From Bromus sterilis (Eukaryota; Streptophyta; Magnoliopsida; Poales; Poaceae), in contig OX465601.1 of NCBI GenBank assembly GCA_950022295.1, positions 70,007,501 through 70,071,500 of the forward strand: a DNA stretch of 64,000 nucleotides. Direction: 5' to 3'. The position numbers were made by a program, and so were the translations under genes. Below, piece by piece: positions 1 through 11,361 of this stretch. Under the pieces are notes generated by a model that worked only from the letters and a program-made list of their open reading frames with translations, did no database searches and was not told the origin of the DNA. Numbering within the stretch: the first letter of the stretch is position 1; every line of letters begins with the position of its first letter.

Positions 1-126
1 CGGTTGAATTAACAACTCAATTGTCAAAGCCTGTACGTATTCTTTGTGTCCCCAAGTGTTGAATCAATAAATTGGGTTATGTTGCCCGCGAAGACTATCT
101 CGATCCCCTACAGTTGAGGGTTATCA
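1..126 (+). mobile_element. End of a C/D/G-type LTR (U5 end), inserted in the LTR at 127-1070
   Basis: This plus-oriented tail ends in CCCTACAGTTGAGGGTTATCA, the reverse complement of the start of the C and D LTRs on this strand. It closely matches the 3' end of the G LTR around 34797-34920. The following GTAAT (127-131) fits a target-site duplication, because the interrupted B-type LTR reads AAGTAATATAATTGG in its intact copies. The other end is outside the window, so solo LTR and full element cannot be told apart. Confidence 0.8.
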
Positions 127-1070
127 GTAATATAATTGGTTCTTATCTTTTTTATTTTTGTTCCGAGGTAATTCTTGCATGCATGTTCTCCGTTGCTGTT
201 TATTGCTTTGGCCAAGTGGTAGGTAGTCTCTCCAAGACGGAACGTTATGCTCGATTGTGGGTACATGCCCCCTGATGACTCGCTTGAGTGACAGAAACAT
301 GGGTCTAGGGGATGTGTTGTGGCCACAAGGGGGAAAACAACGGTGCTTGTAACCGCGGTTGCAAGGATTGTTTAGTTTAAGCAAAGTTCTTTTTAATGTG
401 TTTGTCTATTGCTTTGGGTTTACACTTTTGGTGGGGCTCGCAACTTAATACCAGCGAGATGTTCTGGATGGAGATGTTCTGGATAGATATCTCAAGGTGG
501 ATGATTAATAGTAGATGCAAATGGATTTTGGTCTACTTATTTTGGCGTACTGCCCATGCTTTTGAGCATCTTCCTTTCTTTTGTAACATAGTTAGCATTG
601 CGGTGCGTTTATAATCCTGTCAATTGCCCGTCTGTAGTTTGTTTACCTTGCATAGCAGTTTATCGTCTTTTGGGAGAGAGACATCACTAGTGAACATCAC
701 GGGACCCCGGTCCATATTATCATTATTTTTTACACGCTCATTTATTTTCTAGCTTTTATTTTCAGTTGTTATCATTATCATTATCCCTTGTTTTTTATCC
801 TTTGTAAACAACAAGACCGGAGAGATTGAAAACCTATCTGAACTTCGTTTGGAGCAAAGTTATTTGTGTCGTGTGCAGTTCCAGGAGAAGCAAGTGATTC
901 TTTCTAGACGGCGCATTACTTGCCGAACCACCTACTTATCAGTGCCGGAGTCCTACGGGAGACAAACCCTATCCTCTACATAGGGGAAATTTACTGCTAT
1001 CCTACTTCTCACCTTCCACTTGGGGTAACTAACGAAGGGCGAGAAGCCATTATCACTTCCACGCCATCAC
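127..1070 (+). mobile_element. B-type Gypsy LTR, plus orientation, 3' 944 bp
   Basis: This is the reverse complement of roughly the first 940 bp of the LTRs of element B (compare 38539 onward), ending in CCACGCCATCA at 1070. No tRNA-Asp primer site follows, so it is a 3' LTR or a solo LTR. The next base starts CTCCCCCAAGCTT, belonging to the element it landed in. Its upstream part is split off by the LTR ending at 126. Nothing in it codes for protein. Confidence 0.8.
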
Positions 1071-1083
1071 TCCCCCAAGCTTG
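1071..1083 (-). other. Polypurine-tract-like motif after the 168-codon ORF
   Basis: CTCCCCCAAGCTT (AAGCTTGGGGGAG on the element strand) lies 35 bp beyond the stop of the ORF at 1119-1625. The identical 13-mer sits 27 bp after the ORF2 stop in C and D, and forms the genuine 3' polypurine tract of D at 42909. Here it could be A's true tract or an internal copy; the abutting LTR hides which. Confidence 0.55.
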
Positions 1084-1118
1084 GAACAAGCTAAGGGGAT
1101 GAGATTACCCAAGGAGAT

Positions 1119-1625
1119 TTACTCCTCATTCCTGTTCCTGTTGATCACGTAGTCCTTGGCGAAGCGCTTCCATGGAAGAGGTTCTCCCATCTCATGAGAA
1201 GCTTCAGTCTCCAAGATCCTGCTTTCAGCACCTAAACCCATGCGCAGAAACTTTAGTTCATACTCACAGTTCTGGTTGTGCAGATCATAAATCCGCCCTT
1301 GGATCTCATCAATTCTTTCTTCTGCTGCGCTGATGCTTGACCACATCCCCCTCGTCTCCTTCTTGTAGAACGTCCTCAGCTCGTTGATGAGGTCGAAGTT
1401 AGCTTCAACACCCCGCTCAACCATATTCTTGCACTTGAAGACTTCTTGCTCCACTTCTTCTAGCATGGCCTCGATGCTCCCCTCCTTGACAGGTTCCTTT
1501 AGATATTCTTGGTGAAGAACACCGTCCTCCAACCGGACGGTTTGATGATGCTTCTTCACCTGAGAGAGGTAAGGGTTGATGACGTTGACGACGAACTTGT
1601 CCTTGGGGGAACTTGGGGAAGCCAT
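1119..1625 (-). CDS. Downstream ORF of element A, 168 codons, coiled-coil-like, unknown function
   Basis: The only fully open retroelement reading frame of any size here. The start is chosen at 1625 because the ATG sits in GCCATGGC, a strong plant initiation context. The protein is hydrophilic and rich in Glu, Lys and Arg, with helical heptad-like stretches over about residues 50-110 (EEVEQEVFKCKNMVERG, AAEERIDEIQGRIYDLHNQ), so a coiled coil is likely. I see no signal peptide, membrane segment, zinc finger or catalytic motif. It lies on the same strand as, and downstream of, A's integrase, behind a GC-rich block (3730-3850), so it is probably an accessory ORF of A. It could instead belong to another inserted fragment. 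Function unknown. Confidence 0.6.
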   Translation of the reverse strand: MASPSSPKDKFVVNVINPYLSQVKKHHQTVRLEDGVLHQEYLKEPVKEGSIEAMLEEVEQEVFKCKNMVERGVEANFDLINELRTFYKKETRGMWSSISAAEERIDEIQGRIYDLHNQNCEYELKFLRMGLGAESRILETEASHEMGEPLPWKRFAKDYVINRNRNEE

Positions 1626-1712
1626 GGCACCTAGGTCTAGCTACAAGATTTCCTGGCAGAAACAACTCGAAAAGAAAACACACGAGATCGCGAGATATGG
1701 TGTCGGGAGTAT

Positions 1713-3668
1713 TATAACGACCCGGTCCCGAAGGGAACCAAGTCTACTGCGCTTCTGTGCTATCCCTGGATCAGTATTCTAGCACACACAATACTCGATG
1801 AAATACCATAGTATCACATGTCATAAATTAACGTAAATACATGGTATTTATTACCTTACAACCCTTAGGCTAGAATACACAGCAGAACAATCAATATATA
1901 AGTGGAGTCCCATCAACGCCAACGGCAAAGTTGAGTGTAGACTTCACGACCCTATATCGTATCACTTACTCGTCGTATATAATCCTGCAACACCGAAGGT
2001 TACAGCCCGACAACGGGTCAGTACATTTGAATGTATGGTAAATCATATCCCAGAAAGAAGTAAAATTTCCTACAATACATGCAATTTGGCTGGTGGAGCT
2101 TCTACATTTATTTTTGCAAAAAGCTAATTTTCCCTATAGAATAATAATAACTAAGTTCTACAACAGCATACGATTGAGATGGCAAAAATCCACTCAATCT
2201 ATCTCAAAGTGATTAAACCAATCAATTAATTAAAGATGATGAGACAAATCAATATTACCACAACTAGTTGCTCAAATTGTCCATAACCGGGGACACGGCT
2301 AATCGATTAGTTTTATACTCTGCAGAGGTTTGTGCACTTTTCCTCACAAGACTCGATCGCCTCCTTTGTAGTTTGTCACACTGCATGGTGTATGAAAATT
2401 GGAAGATCGAGACATGGTCTTTCAGAAGAGTTTCCCTTACTCTGGTAGCACCCATCCCACCTACTCACAACTACTTTTGTAGCGCTACCTAGTAAGAGTC
2501 CCGACAATTGATCAACCAAGCCAAAGCCCATAGTAGCTTGTGGCTGCACACGTAAGCTTCTAGGTATGTCAATACAAACAGTCCCTTTGAGCCTGGGTGG
2601 CTTTCTGCAGTCATCACTGGCCATCCCTAGGATACTCACAACCATCCCACCCAAGTAGTTCATTAACTTTATCTTGGTCCTAATTAGTACATTATCACTC
2701 ATACCTCATAATGATTCACTTCCCAATCCACGTCTACTTAGCATAGCAACATCATAGTATACGATGGTGACAATGATGTAAGGATCAGACCTACCTCAAT
2801 GAACTACTGGGTGTAATAGCATAGCATAAGCTATCATGCAATCTAAAGAAGAAGAACTAATGCATTGAAAACATAGGTAATAAAGAGTATGATCAAAGAT
2901 ATGACTTGCCTTGAATCTTGATGAAGTTATTCGCACTCACAATTCCAAAAATTCTACTCGTCACACTCCGAGCAATCTATCGTAACCGAGCAAACAAGGT
3001 TGCACACAATAAACCAACAATCCAAAAGAAGGCAAACAATTTTATTTTTTTGAAACTCCAAAAGAAAAACCAAATAAAAGATTTTGCAAAACAAAACACA
3101 AATGCGTTCAAAGTGGGTTTCCAGGTGTCTAGAATATAGGGTTTAGTTAGGGTTTTAGTTTGCAAAAGGAATCGATCAAAATCGAGTTGTAAAACAAAAG
3201 ATACGATCAACTAAAGTCGAAATTGCTTCTGATCAGATTTGAATATTTTCGGAAATTAAAAATAACTATTAGGGTTGTTTAAAAATAACTAAAGTCGAAA
3301 TAACTAAAGTCGAAATTGCTTCTCATTTAATTATTTTTATTTTAATTATAAAAGTATTCAAAATAGGATCCAATAAAATAAAACTTTTATTGAAACATTT
3401 TTCCAACTTTCTTTTATTTATTGAAGAGTGATATTATCTTCTCTCTATTTGTATTTGTTCGATTTGTTTTAAATAATAAATGAAAAAGAACAAAAATGAA
3501 TATTAGGGAAAGTCCTTTTATTCCCTCTCATTTTAATATTCATTTAAACTCCAAAAGTTTTAGATCCTAGTCTATCTCACTCAGATCAATTACACACAAA
3601 TCAAACAAGACAGTCATAATTATCTAATTATTATAACATTCCAAAATTTAGAATTTTCGGATGTTACA
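1713..3668 (-). mobile_element. Solo LTR S1 (Gypsy-like, about 1.96 kb)
   Basis: It begins TATAACGACCCGG (probably a mutated TGTAACGACCCGG) and ends GGATGTTACA. The flanks AGTAT (1708-1712) and ACTAT (3669-3673) match at 4 of 5 positions, fitting an aged target-site duplication. No second LTR or internal domain is present. Orientation is inferred as minus by analogy with E, whose LTR also opens TGTGACGCCC on this strand. It holds the twin-palindrome module (2281-2327) shared with E and I. The rest is AT-rich and non-coding. Confidence 0.75.
2281..2327. repeat. Twin-palindrome module in solo LTR S1
   Basis: ACCGGGGACACGGCT is followed by the perfect palindrome CTAATCGATTAG (2299-2310) and then CTCTGCAGAG (2318-2327). 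The same arrangement, with different but still palindromic sequences, occurs in both E LTRs and in I. Confidence 0.8.
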
Positions 3669-3935
3669 ACTATTTGGGCAAATATATAGCAAAAATTTCT
3701 GAAACAAAAGGAAGGTAACGAGCCAAAGTGGGGTCGGAGATGGACTCCGGGGTGCCCAGACGGCCTTTCGACGTAGCCAGGAGGTAGGTCGCGCCAGGGG
3801 GGCGCCTAGGCCCCCTAGAGCTCCTCTCCGGCTCCGATAAGGCTTCGAATTTTCCTAATTTTGCAAAAACTTGTAATATTAAACTTTTATGGCGGTTCAC
3901 TATGTTTCCTTACCGTAATACATACCTTTTCTTAT
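3669..3935 (-). other. Element A spacer between integrase and the downstream ORF, GC-rich block
   Basis: No gene. The centre (about 3730-3850) is GC-rich with GTCGCGCCAGGGGGGCGCC, resembling the block just upstream of the TATA-like box in the B, C, D and G LTRs and the block ahead of ORF2 in C and D. On the minus strand a TTTGTTTCAG acceptor-like site follows. With S1 removed, the block lies roughly 200 bp ahead of the 168-codon ORF. Confidence 0.5.
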
Positions 3936-6052
3936 TTATTTTCCTGCTGGCGTCTGAAACAGGGCTGGAACATATTCTTCATGAGTTGTTGTGTGTATTA
4001 AATTCACATCAACATTGATAGGGTCTCCCTCCATGTAATGTTTGAGTCTTTTCCCATTCACAACTTGGGGTTTGGTGCAATCAAAATTGTTAATCTTGAT
4101 TGCACCAGAGCGGTATACTTCTTTGATATGAAATGGCCCTTCCCATCTGGAAAGTAGTTTACCTGGAGAAAACCTGAAACGAGATCTCAACAACAAAACT
4201 TTATCACCAACATTAAATTCACATTTCAGAATTCTATCATGCCACTTCTTTACCTTTTCCTTAAACATTTTAGCACTCTCGTAAGCTTCACTTCTCCACT
4301 CATCTAGAGAAGTCAAGTTCATGAGATGCTTTTCACCAGCTAGTTTCGGGTCAGCATTAAGCTCTCTAACAGCCCAAAAAGCTTTGTGTTATAATACTAA
4401 TGGCAAGTGGCAAGCCTTGCCATAGACCATCTTATAGGGGGATATGCCCATGGGGTTTTTGTAAGAAATTCTATACGCCCACAAAGCATCTCCTAACTTC
4501 TTTGACCAGTCCTTTATAGAACTCTTGACTGTCTTTTGTAAGATCAACTTGATCTCTCTATTGGTGAGCTCAACTTGCCCACTAGTTTGAGGATGGTACG
4601 GTGAAGCAATTCTATGATTGACATCGTACTTAGCTAAAGATTTTCTAAAAGCTCAATGCATGAAGTGTGATACTCCATCCGTCATGAGGTACCTAGGTAC
4701 ACCAAACCTAGGGAAAATTACATCTTTGAGCATTTTCAAAGATGTCTTGTGATCAACACTCTCAGTGGGGAGGTCTTCAACCCAGTTGGTTACATAATCA
4801 ACAACTACTAAAATGTGAGTGTACTTGTGTGAGGGAGGAAACTAACCCATAAAATCAAAACCCCAGCAATCAAAAGGCTCAATCACTAGAGAGTAATTCA
4901 TAGGCATCTCATTCCTCCTACTAATATTACCAAATCTTTGACACTTATCACAAGATAAAACATAATTTCTAGCATATTTAAAGAGAGCAGGCCAATAAAA
5001 ACCTGACTGGAGAACCTTATGTGCGGTCCTCTCACCGGCGTGATGTCCTCCATAGGGACTGTCGTCACATTTCTTGAGAATGTTCTTCTGCTCGTGTTCC
5101 GGTATGCATCGTCTCACGATCCCGTGCGGGCCTTCTTTGAAAAGATGAGGGTCATCCCAAAAGTAATGCCTCAAATCATGGAAGCTTCCTTTGCTAAAAT
5201 GTTAAACCTCGAGGCAAATACTTTGCAGCGATAAAATTAGCATAATCTGCAAACCAAGGATCGGGAAGAGATTGTACTTTTACAACAGCAAGTTGTTCAT
5301 CTGGAAAACTGTCGTTGACCGGGACGGGGTCATGCGGTATATCTTCCATTCTTGAAAGATTGTCCGCCACTGGATTGTCTGCTCCTTTTCTATCAACAAT
5401 CTGTAAATCAAATTCTTGAAGAAGGAGTACCCACCGGATGAGTCTTAGCTTGGCATCCTTATTTTCCATAAGATACTTAAGGGCAGCATGGTCAGTATGA
5501 ATAATGACTTTTGAATCAACAATATAAGGTCTAAACTTATCACAAGCAAACACTACTGCTAAGAATTCCTTCTCGGTAGTAGCATAATTCTTTTGAGCAC
5601 TATCAAGAGTTTTTCTAGCATAATGTATAACATTCAATTTCTTATCAACCCTTTGTCCTAAAACAACTCCAACAGCAAATTCAATAGCATCACACATAAT
5701 TTCAAAGGGCAATTTCCAGTCAGGTGGTTGTACTGTAGGAGCGATTATCAAATCTTTCTTAAGAACTTCGAAATCCTCCTTACAATCTTCATCAAATACA
5801 AAAGGAACATCCTTATGGAGAAGATTAGTGAGGGGTCTCGAGGTCTTAGAAAAGTCTTTAATAAATCTTCTATAGAAACCAGCATGACCGAGAAAACTAC
5901 GAATATCTTTAATGTCCCTTGGATAGGGCATCCTTTAAATAGCTTCAATATTCGCCTTGTCCACTTCAATTCCCCTCTCGGAAATCTTGTGACCAAGAAC
6001 GATCCCTTCGTTAACCATGAAGTGGCACTTTTCCAAGTTTAAAACTAAGTTT
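3936..6052 (-). pseudogene. Element A pol, 3' part: RT end, RNase H, integrase
   Basis: Reading down from 6052, the RT resumes directly at the B insertion (NLVLNLEKCHFMV, then LGHKIS). RNase H follows with CDAIEFAVGVVLGQR, the TEKE motif and HTDHAALKYLM. The integrase zinc-binding part has GGHHAGERTAHKV and CDKCQRFG (an H-H-C-C set). The DDE core is recognisable across stops (VVVDYV, then MTDG, then NREIKLIL), and the C-terminal part (4322-3936) has VGDKVLLLRSR and RWEGPF. Stops interrupt the core, for instance right after GFDFMG at 4842. Domain order RT-RH-IN is Gypsy. Defunct. Confidence 0.9.
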
Positions 6053-6057
6053 GTACC
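6053..6057. repeat. Target-site duplication of element B, left copy (GTACC)
   Basis: GTACC here and GTATC at 40196-40200 flank B. Removing B and one copy restores the RT codons for CEDTNLVLNL without a frameshift. Confidence 0.85.
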
Positions 6058-6398
6058 TGATAGCGTGGAAGTGATAATGGATTCTCGCCCTTCCTTGGTT
6101 ACCCCAAGTGGAAGGTGAGAAGTAGGATAGCAGTAAATTTCCCCTATGTAGAGGATAGGGTTTGTCTCCCGTAGGACTCCGGCAATGATAAGTAGGTGGT
6201 TCGGCAAGTGATGCGCCGTCTAAAAAGAATCACTTGCTTCTCCTGGACCTGCACACGACACAAATAACTTTGCTCCCAACGAAGTTCAGAGAGGTTGTCA
6301 ATCTCTCCGGTCTTGTTGTTTACAAAGGATAAAAAACAAGGGATAATGATAATGATAATAACTGAAAGTAAAAGCTAGAAAATAAATGAGCGTGTAAA
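6058..6398 (-). repeat. Element B 3' LTR, piece 1
   Basis: It opens TGATAGCGTGGAAGTGATAATGG, matching the right LTR start at 38539, and runs to GAGCGTGTAAA, where solo LTR S2 is inserted with TSD GTAAA (6394-6398 and 8069-8073). Non-coding. Confidence 0.88.
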
Positions 6399-8068
6399 TG
6401 ATGTTACGAGAGTTTACTTCTCGCCCCTCGTTGGTTACCCAAAGTGGAAGGTTGAGATGTAGACAGCAGCAAGTTTCCCTTAGTGAAGATGCTAAGGTTT
6501 TGTATCGAACCAGTAGGACTCCAACAGATACAAGAAGGTGGTGAAGTGAACAATGGCGTCGTTTACAACCGAGGTTGCTAACTTCACCTGGACCTGCACA
6601 CATAGCTAATAACTTTGCTCCCCAACGAGTACAGAGGAGTTGTCAATTCCTCCGGCCTTGTTGTTTACAAAGGATAAAACGCACGGGATAATAATGATAG
6701 TGATAGCAACGGAAAAGTAAATAAGCAGTAAATTGATAGCGGGTGTAAACAGTATTGGAAATATGGACCGGGGTCCTATGATGTTCACTAGTGATGTCTC
6801 TCTCCCAAAAGACGATAAAATATCCATGCGAGGTAAACAAATTACAGCTGGGCAATTGACAGGATTATGTGCGCAAACCAATGATAATTATGCTACAAAG
6901 AAAGGAAGAGGCTCAAAAGCATGGGCGATACGCCAAGACAAGTAGACCGAAATCCTTCTGCATCTACCTACTAATCATCCACCTTGAGATATCTATCCAG
7001 AACATCTCGCTGGTATTAAGTTGTGAATCCCACCCAAAGTGTAAACTCAAAGCAACGGACAACTTCATTAAAGAACTTTGCGTAAAGTAAACAATCCTTG
7101 CACCCGCAAGTACAAGCACCGTTGTTTTCTCCCTTGTGGCAACATCACATCCCCTAGACTCATGTTTCTGTCACTCAAGCTAGTCATCGGGGGGTATGAA
7201 CCCACAATCATGCATAACGCTCCCTCTTGGAGTCACTACCTACTACTTGGCCAAAGCAATAAACAACAACGGAGAACATGCAAGAATTACTCTAGAACTT
7301 AAATATAAAATAGGAGAATCAAATATATTACTCAAACACAATCTGAACATAATCTCATAATCCATCGGATCCCAGCAAACTCAACATAGCAACAGCAGAA
7401 ATATTACATATGTGCCTCGATCATGTAGGGAAGCTCACGAGGTCTAATCCATGAAGAACAAAGAGGGGAGGAGAACATCACATAGCTACTGATCATAAAC
7501 CCATGGTCCAAGGTGGACTACTCACGGTTCATCCGGGAAGCATCCATGGTGGTGGAGAAGCTCCCGGAGGTGGTTCCTCCCTCCGGCAGGGTGCCGGGAA
7601 GAGGTCTTCTGGTGCTCCCGATCTTGGAAGCGCGGCGGCGGAGGAACAGAGGAGAGATCGTGAAAAAGGGTTCCCGTCACGGGGTTTCACGTCACGAGGA
7701 ATATACGGGCGAAGGGGGGCAGCCAGGGGGCCCACAAGGGGTCCAGGCGGCCCCACCCTAGGGCGCGCCGGGAGGGCGACTGGGGCCCTGGTGGGTCCCC
7801 TCTTGCCCCCCCCCCCTCGGTGATTCCCAAAGCTTCTACTGCGCTGATTTTTTATTGGATTTTTCCCGAATTTTTGGAGCACTTTTAATATGGGGGAAAC
7901 CTGAAATAGAAAAACAGCAGAAAACTGGAACTGGCATTAGGGTGCACTGAGTTAATAGGTTAGTCCAAATATTGTCAAAAGTGTATGGAAATTCATCAAT
8001 ATCATAGAAATATCACACAAAAGAGGCATGGAGCAAGCAGAAATTATAGATGCGTTTTGGACGTATCA
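6399..8068 (-). mobile_element. Solo LTR S2 (1670 bp), related to the B LTR, TSD GTAAA
   Basis: It begins TGATGTTACGAGAGTTTAC and ends GATGCGTTTTGGACGTATCA, flanked by GTAAA on both sides. The interrupted B LTR resumes in register, as the intact copy at 38876 shows. S2 shares segments with the B LTR (TTGGTTACCCAAAGTGGAAGG, AATTGACAGGATTA) but has a different U5 end. A GC-rich block (about 7715-7810) precedes an AT-rich TATA-like site near 7700 on the minus strand. The reading frames across the GC-rich part are compositional. Confidence 0.88.
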
Positions 8069-8073
8069 GTAAA

Positions 8074-8300
8074 CAATAATGAGAATATGGACCGGGGTTC
8101 CGTGATGTTCACTAGTGATGTCTCTCTCCCAAAGATGATAAAACTGCTATGCGAGGTAAACAAATTACAGACGAGCAATTGACAGGATTATAAACGCACC
8201 GCAATGCTAACTATGCTACAAAATAAAGGAAGAGGCTCAAAAGCATGGGAAGTACGCCAAAATAAGTAGACCGAAATCGATCTGCATCTACTACTAATCA
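8074..8300 (-). repeat. Element B 3' LTR, piece 2
   Basis: This matches 38884-39106 of the right LTR. It begins after TSD GTAAA and ends with AATCA (8296-8300), the left TSD of solo LTR S3. Confidence 0.85.
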
Positions 8301-10260
8301 TGTAGGAGATATGCCCTAGAGGCAGTAATAACAGTTATTTTGTATCTCCGAGTTTGTAATGAATGTTTATGTTCCATGCTATACTGCAATGATTCTCGAG
8401 TCTGCAATATCCACGAGGCTCGGAGGGAAACTCATGTGCACGTGTGGTATAATAAACAGTAAAATGTATTCCTAGTCATGCCTCTAAGACTGGCTCATGT
8501 ATTGCATGATGATCCTGTTTTCCTGATCATGGGCATGTCTATGCCGGCAATTTTGAGGGCACAATGTTAGAAGAACATTTGTGTTGAATCGACCCGAATT
8601 GATGTTATGCTATGAGATACATTCGTCACAAGTTAATGGTTAATAACACAGAGAAAGTTGTGCGTTTCCATAATTCCTTAGACCATGAGAGTATCGAGTT
8701 CCTTCGTACTTGCTTCGTGAACTTTGGGGTTTTGTTAAACGTCATCTGTAAAAGGGTGGCTATTACGGCAGCTTGCGGGTTCACGGAAAAGTATGACAAG
8801 GAACTAGGTAGCTCGAGATTGGGATTTGCTCCTCCGTCGTTGGAGAGATATTCTTAGGGCCCTCTCGGTGTTACGGTATCCACCATCGTCTGGCCAGACA
8901 CAGTGTGATTTGATCACAGGGATGCCGGAACGCGGGAACGAGAAAAGAGAACAATACCAGGAACGAGGTAACTGGCATAGTGGACAAGTTGTTGATTCAC
9001 GGGGATGCCAATAAGTCTCACCTCGGGTATTTGTAATATATCGCGAAGCAACAGGAATAGCACACAGCAACTAAAGGTTCACTCGAATAATTCTTCGTAT
9101 GGGTATAGGGATCAATATGGATGTCCTCGGTTCCGCTATTGATCATTGATCGGAAAGTGTTCCGGTCATGTCTATACTTCATCGAACCTACAGGGTCACA
9201 CGCTTAAGGGTCATCTATCTGTTGAATACTAGATAGGGAGTCTGAGATAAAGTCACCGGAAAGGTTTCGGAGACGGCGGAAAAGTTCCGAGAGAGAAAAC
9301 CGAAAAGTTGTTTCGGGGTAAACCACTAAGCCGAAAAGGTTTCGGAGAGCACCTGGTAATTTTGGAGAGTGCCAGAATTTTTCTGGTAACTTCTGGAATT
9401 TTTCTGGAGAAAAGATTAAAATATTTTTTTCGGAAATATTTCGGAGCTGCCGGAAATGTTCCGGAGCTGCCGGAAATGCTTAGGTTGCTTTTCGCAGATG
9501 AAAATCACTAATCCGGAATTGTTTCGGAATGCGCCCAAAATCATTTTAGTGGGTGTTGGAATTATTCTAAGACCCACAGAAATATTTTCGGAATTTTCGG
9601 ACGCGAAAAAGTGGTGTCATGAATAGTAAAAAGTACTACTTGAGATATTTTTGGAAAGCCTTCTAGAAGGACTTGGGAGCCAAGAAAGCCCCCTTGGGTT
9701 TCCTATAAATAGAGGTGTGAGGGCAGCCCCATATCTTTGATCCAAGCTCTCACTTGAGTTCTCAACACATGCCATGCAATTATCTGGCTTCTTCTCTCCC
9801 TCACACGAAAGAGTTTCGTAGAGCCGAAAGGCTGTCTGGGTTCCGGCAGGAACTAGTTCTGGACGGCGAAGCCCTGCTGGATAGATGACACCGTATGTGT
9901 GCAACTTGGTAGAGAGGTCGTTGTTTCGATCTTAGTTCGAGTGTGCCTCCCGAAGGGCTGTCCGAGTTACAGATCGAGTTTCGAGGGTCCTCCCGAAGGG
10001 CTGTCCGTGACATCGTCCGAGGGACTGTCGGACCGCCTCCCGGAGCGTTGTTCGTGGGGCAGACGAGGGAATACATTCTCGCGGTTGGGAGGTTGTAAAT
10101 CCTAGCTGCGGGGATCTGCACCGACGATCTTCATCGACTCTACTTCCCGCTGCGCTACGAGTCGGTAACGATCAGATCAAAACCTTGTATGCGTCTCCAT
10201 AGTGGTCCTGGGCGTGCTCGCTATACCGAAATTTTTTGTTTTCTGTTGCGTTCCCCTACA
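8301..10260 (+). mobile_element. Solo LTR S3, Ty1/Copia type (1960 bp), TSD AATCA
   Basis: It begins TGTAGGAGATATGCCCTAGAGG and ends GTTCCCCTACA, with AATCA on both sides (8296-8300, 10261-10265). The B LTR sequence CTACTAATCATCCACC is restored when it is removed (compare 39098-39113). The opening resembles Angela/BARE/WIS-type Copia LTRs of Triticeae. It contains many GGAATTTTTC and TTCCGG-rich degenerate repeats at 9250-9620 and a TATA box at 9704. No internal domain remains, so it is the product of LTR-LTR recombination. Confidence 0.9.
9704..9711 (+). promoter_or_regulatory. TATA box of Copia solo LTR S3
   Basis: TATAAATA within TTTCCTATAAATAGAGG, about 550 bp before the LTR end, is the expected core promoter at the U3/R boundary of this plus-oriented LTR. 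Confidence 0.65.
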
Positions 10261-10265
10261 AATCA

Positions 10266-11361
10266 TCCACCTTGATATATATCAAGAACATCTTGCTGGT
10301 ATTAAGTTATGAGCCCCACCCAAAGTGTAAACCCAAAGCAACAGACAACTGCATTAAAAAGAACTTTGTGTAAAGTAAATAATCCTTGCAAACGCGGTTA
10401 CAAGCACCGTTGTTTTCCCCTTGTGGCCACATCACATCCCCTAGACTCATGTTTCTGTCACTCAAGCGTGTCATCAGGGGGCATGTACCCACAATCGAGC
10501 ATAACGTTCCCTCTTGGAGTTACTACCTACCACTTGGCCAAAGCAATAAACATCAACGGAGAACATGCAAGAATTACTTCGGAACAAAAATACAAAAGAT
10601 AAAAACCAATTATATTACTTTATCACAATCTGAACATAATCTCAAAATCCATCAGATCCCACCAAACTCAGCATAGCAAAATCAGCAAGATTACATATGT
10701 GCCTCGATCATGTAGGGCAGCTCACGAGGTCTAAACCATGGAGAACAAAGAGGGGAGGAGAACATCACATAGCTACTGGTCACGGACCCATGGTCCAAAG
10801 GAAACTACCCACGGCACATCCGGGAAGAGTCCATGGTGGAGGAGAAGCTCCCGGAGGTCGATCCTCCCTCCGGCAGGGTGCCGGGAAGGGTCCTGACGGT
10901 GCTCCCGATCTTTGAAGCGCGGCGGCAGCGAAACAGAGCGAGTTTGTGAAATAGGGTTCTGTCTTCGGAGGTTTCCCGTGACGGAGATTAAATAGGCGAA
11001 GGGGGCAGCCAGGGGGGCACCAGGAGTCTAGGCGCCCTCCTGGCGCGGCTAGGCCCCTGGTCGCCCCAGGTGGCCGCCTGGGCACCTGGTGGTGGCCCCC
11101 CGACCCTCCTTCGAGGCTCTAGAAGCTTCCGGTACGCTGATTTTTTATCTGATGTTTCCCGAATTTTTTGAGCACTTTTTATATGGGGGAAAAATGAAAT
11201 AGAAAAACAACAGAAAACAGAAACTGGCACTGGGGTGCACTGAGTTAATAGGTTAGTCCAAATATGATCATATGTGTATGAAAGTGTATCTAGATCATAG
11301 CAATATCACACAAAACATGCATGGAGCACGCAAAAATTATCGATACGTTTGGGACGTATAA
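10266..11361 (-). repeat. Element B 3' LTR, piece 3
   Basis: This matches 39107-40195 of the right LTR and ends GATACGTTTGGGACGTATAA, where the expected terminal TATCA has become TATAA. The sequence ACATCCCCAAGCTT follows as a degenerate polypurine tract (minus strand). It holds a GC-rich block (about 11000-11110) and a TATTTAAT box near 10990. Confidence 0.87.

Noticed and set aside
7503..7882. GC-rich overlapping frames of 82-117 codons in solo LTR S2
   Set aside because: Compositional; the same block in related LTRs has different frames and no conserved peptide.
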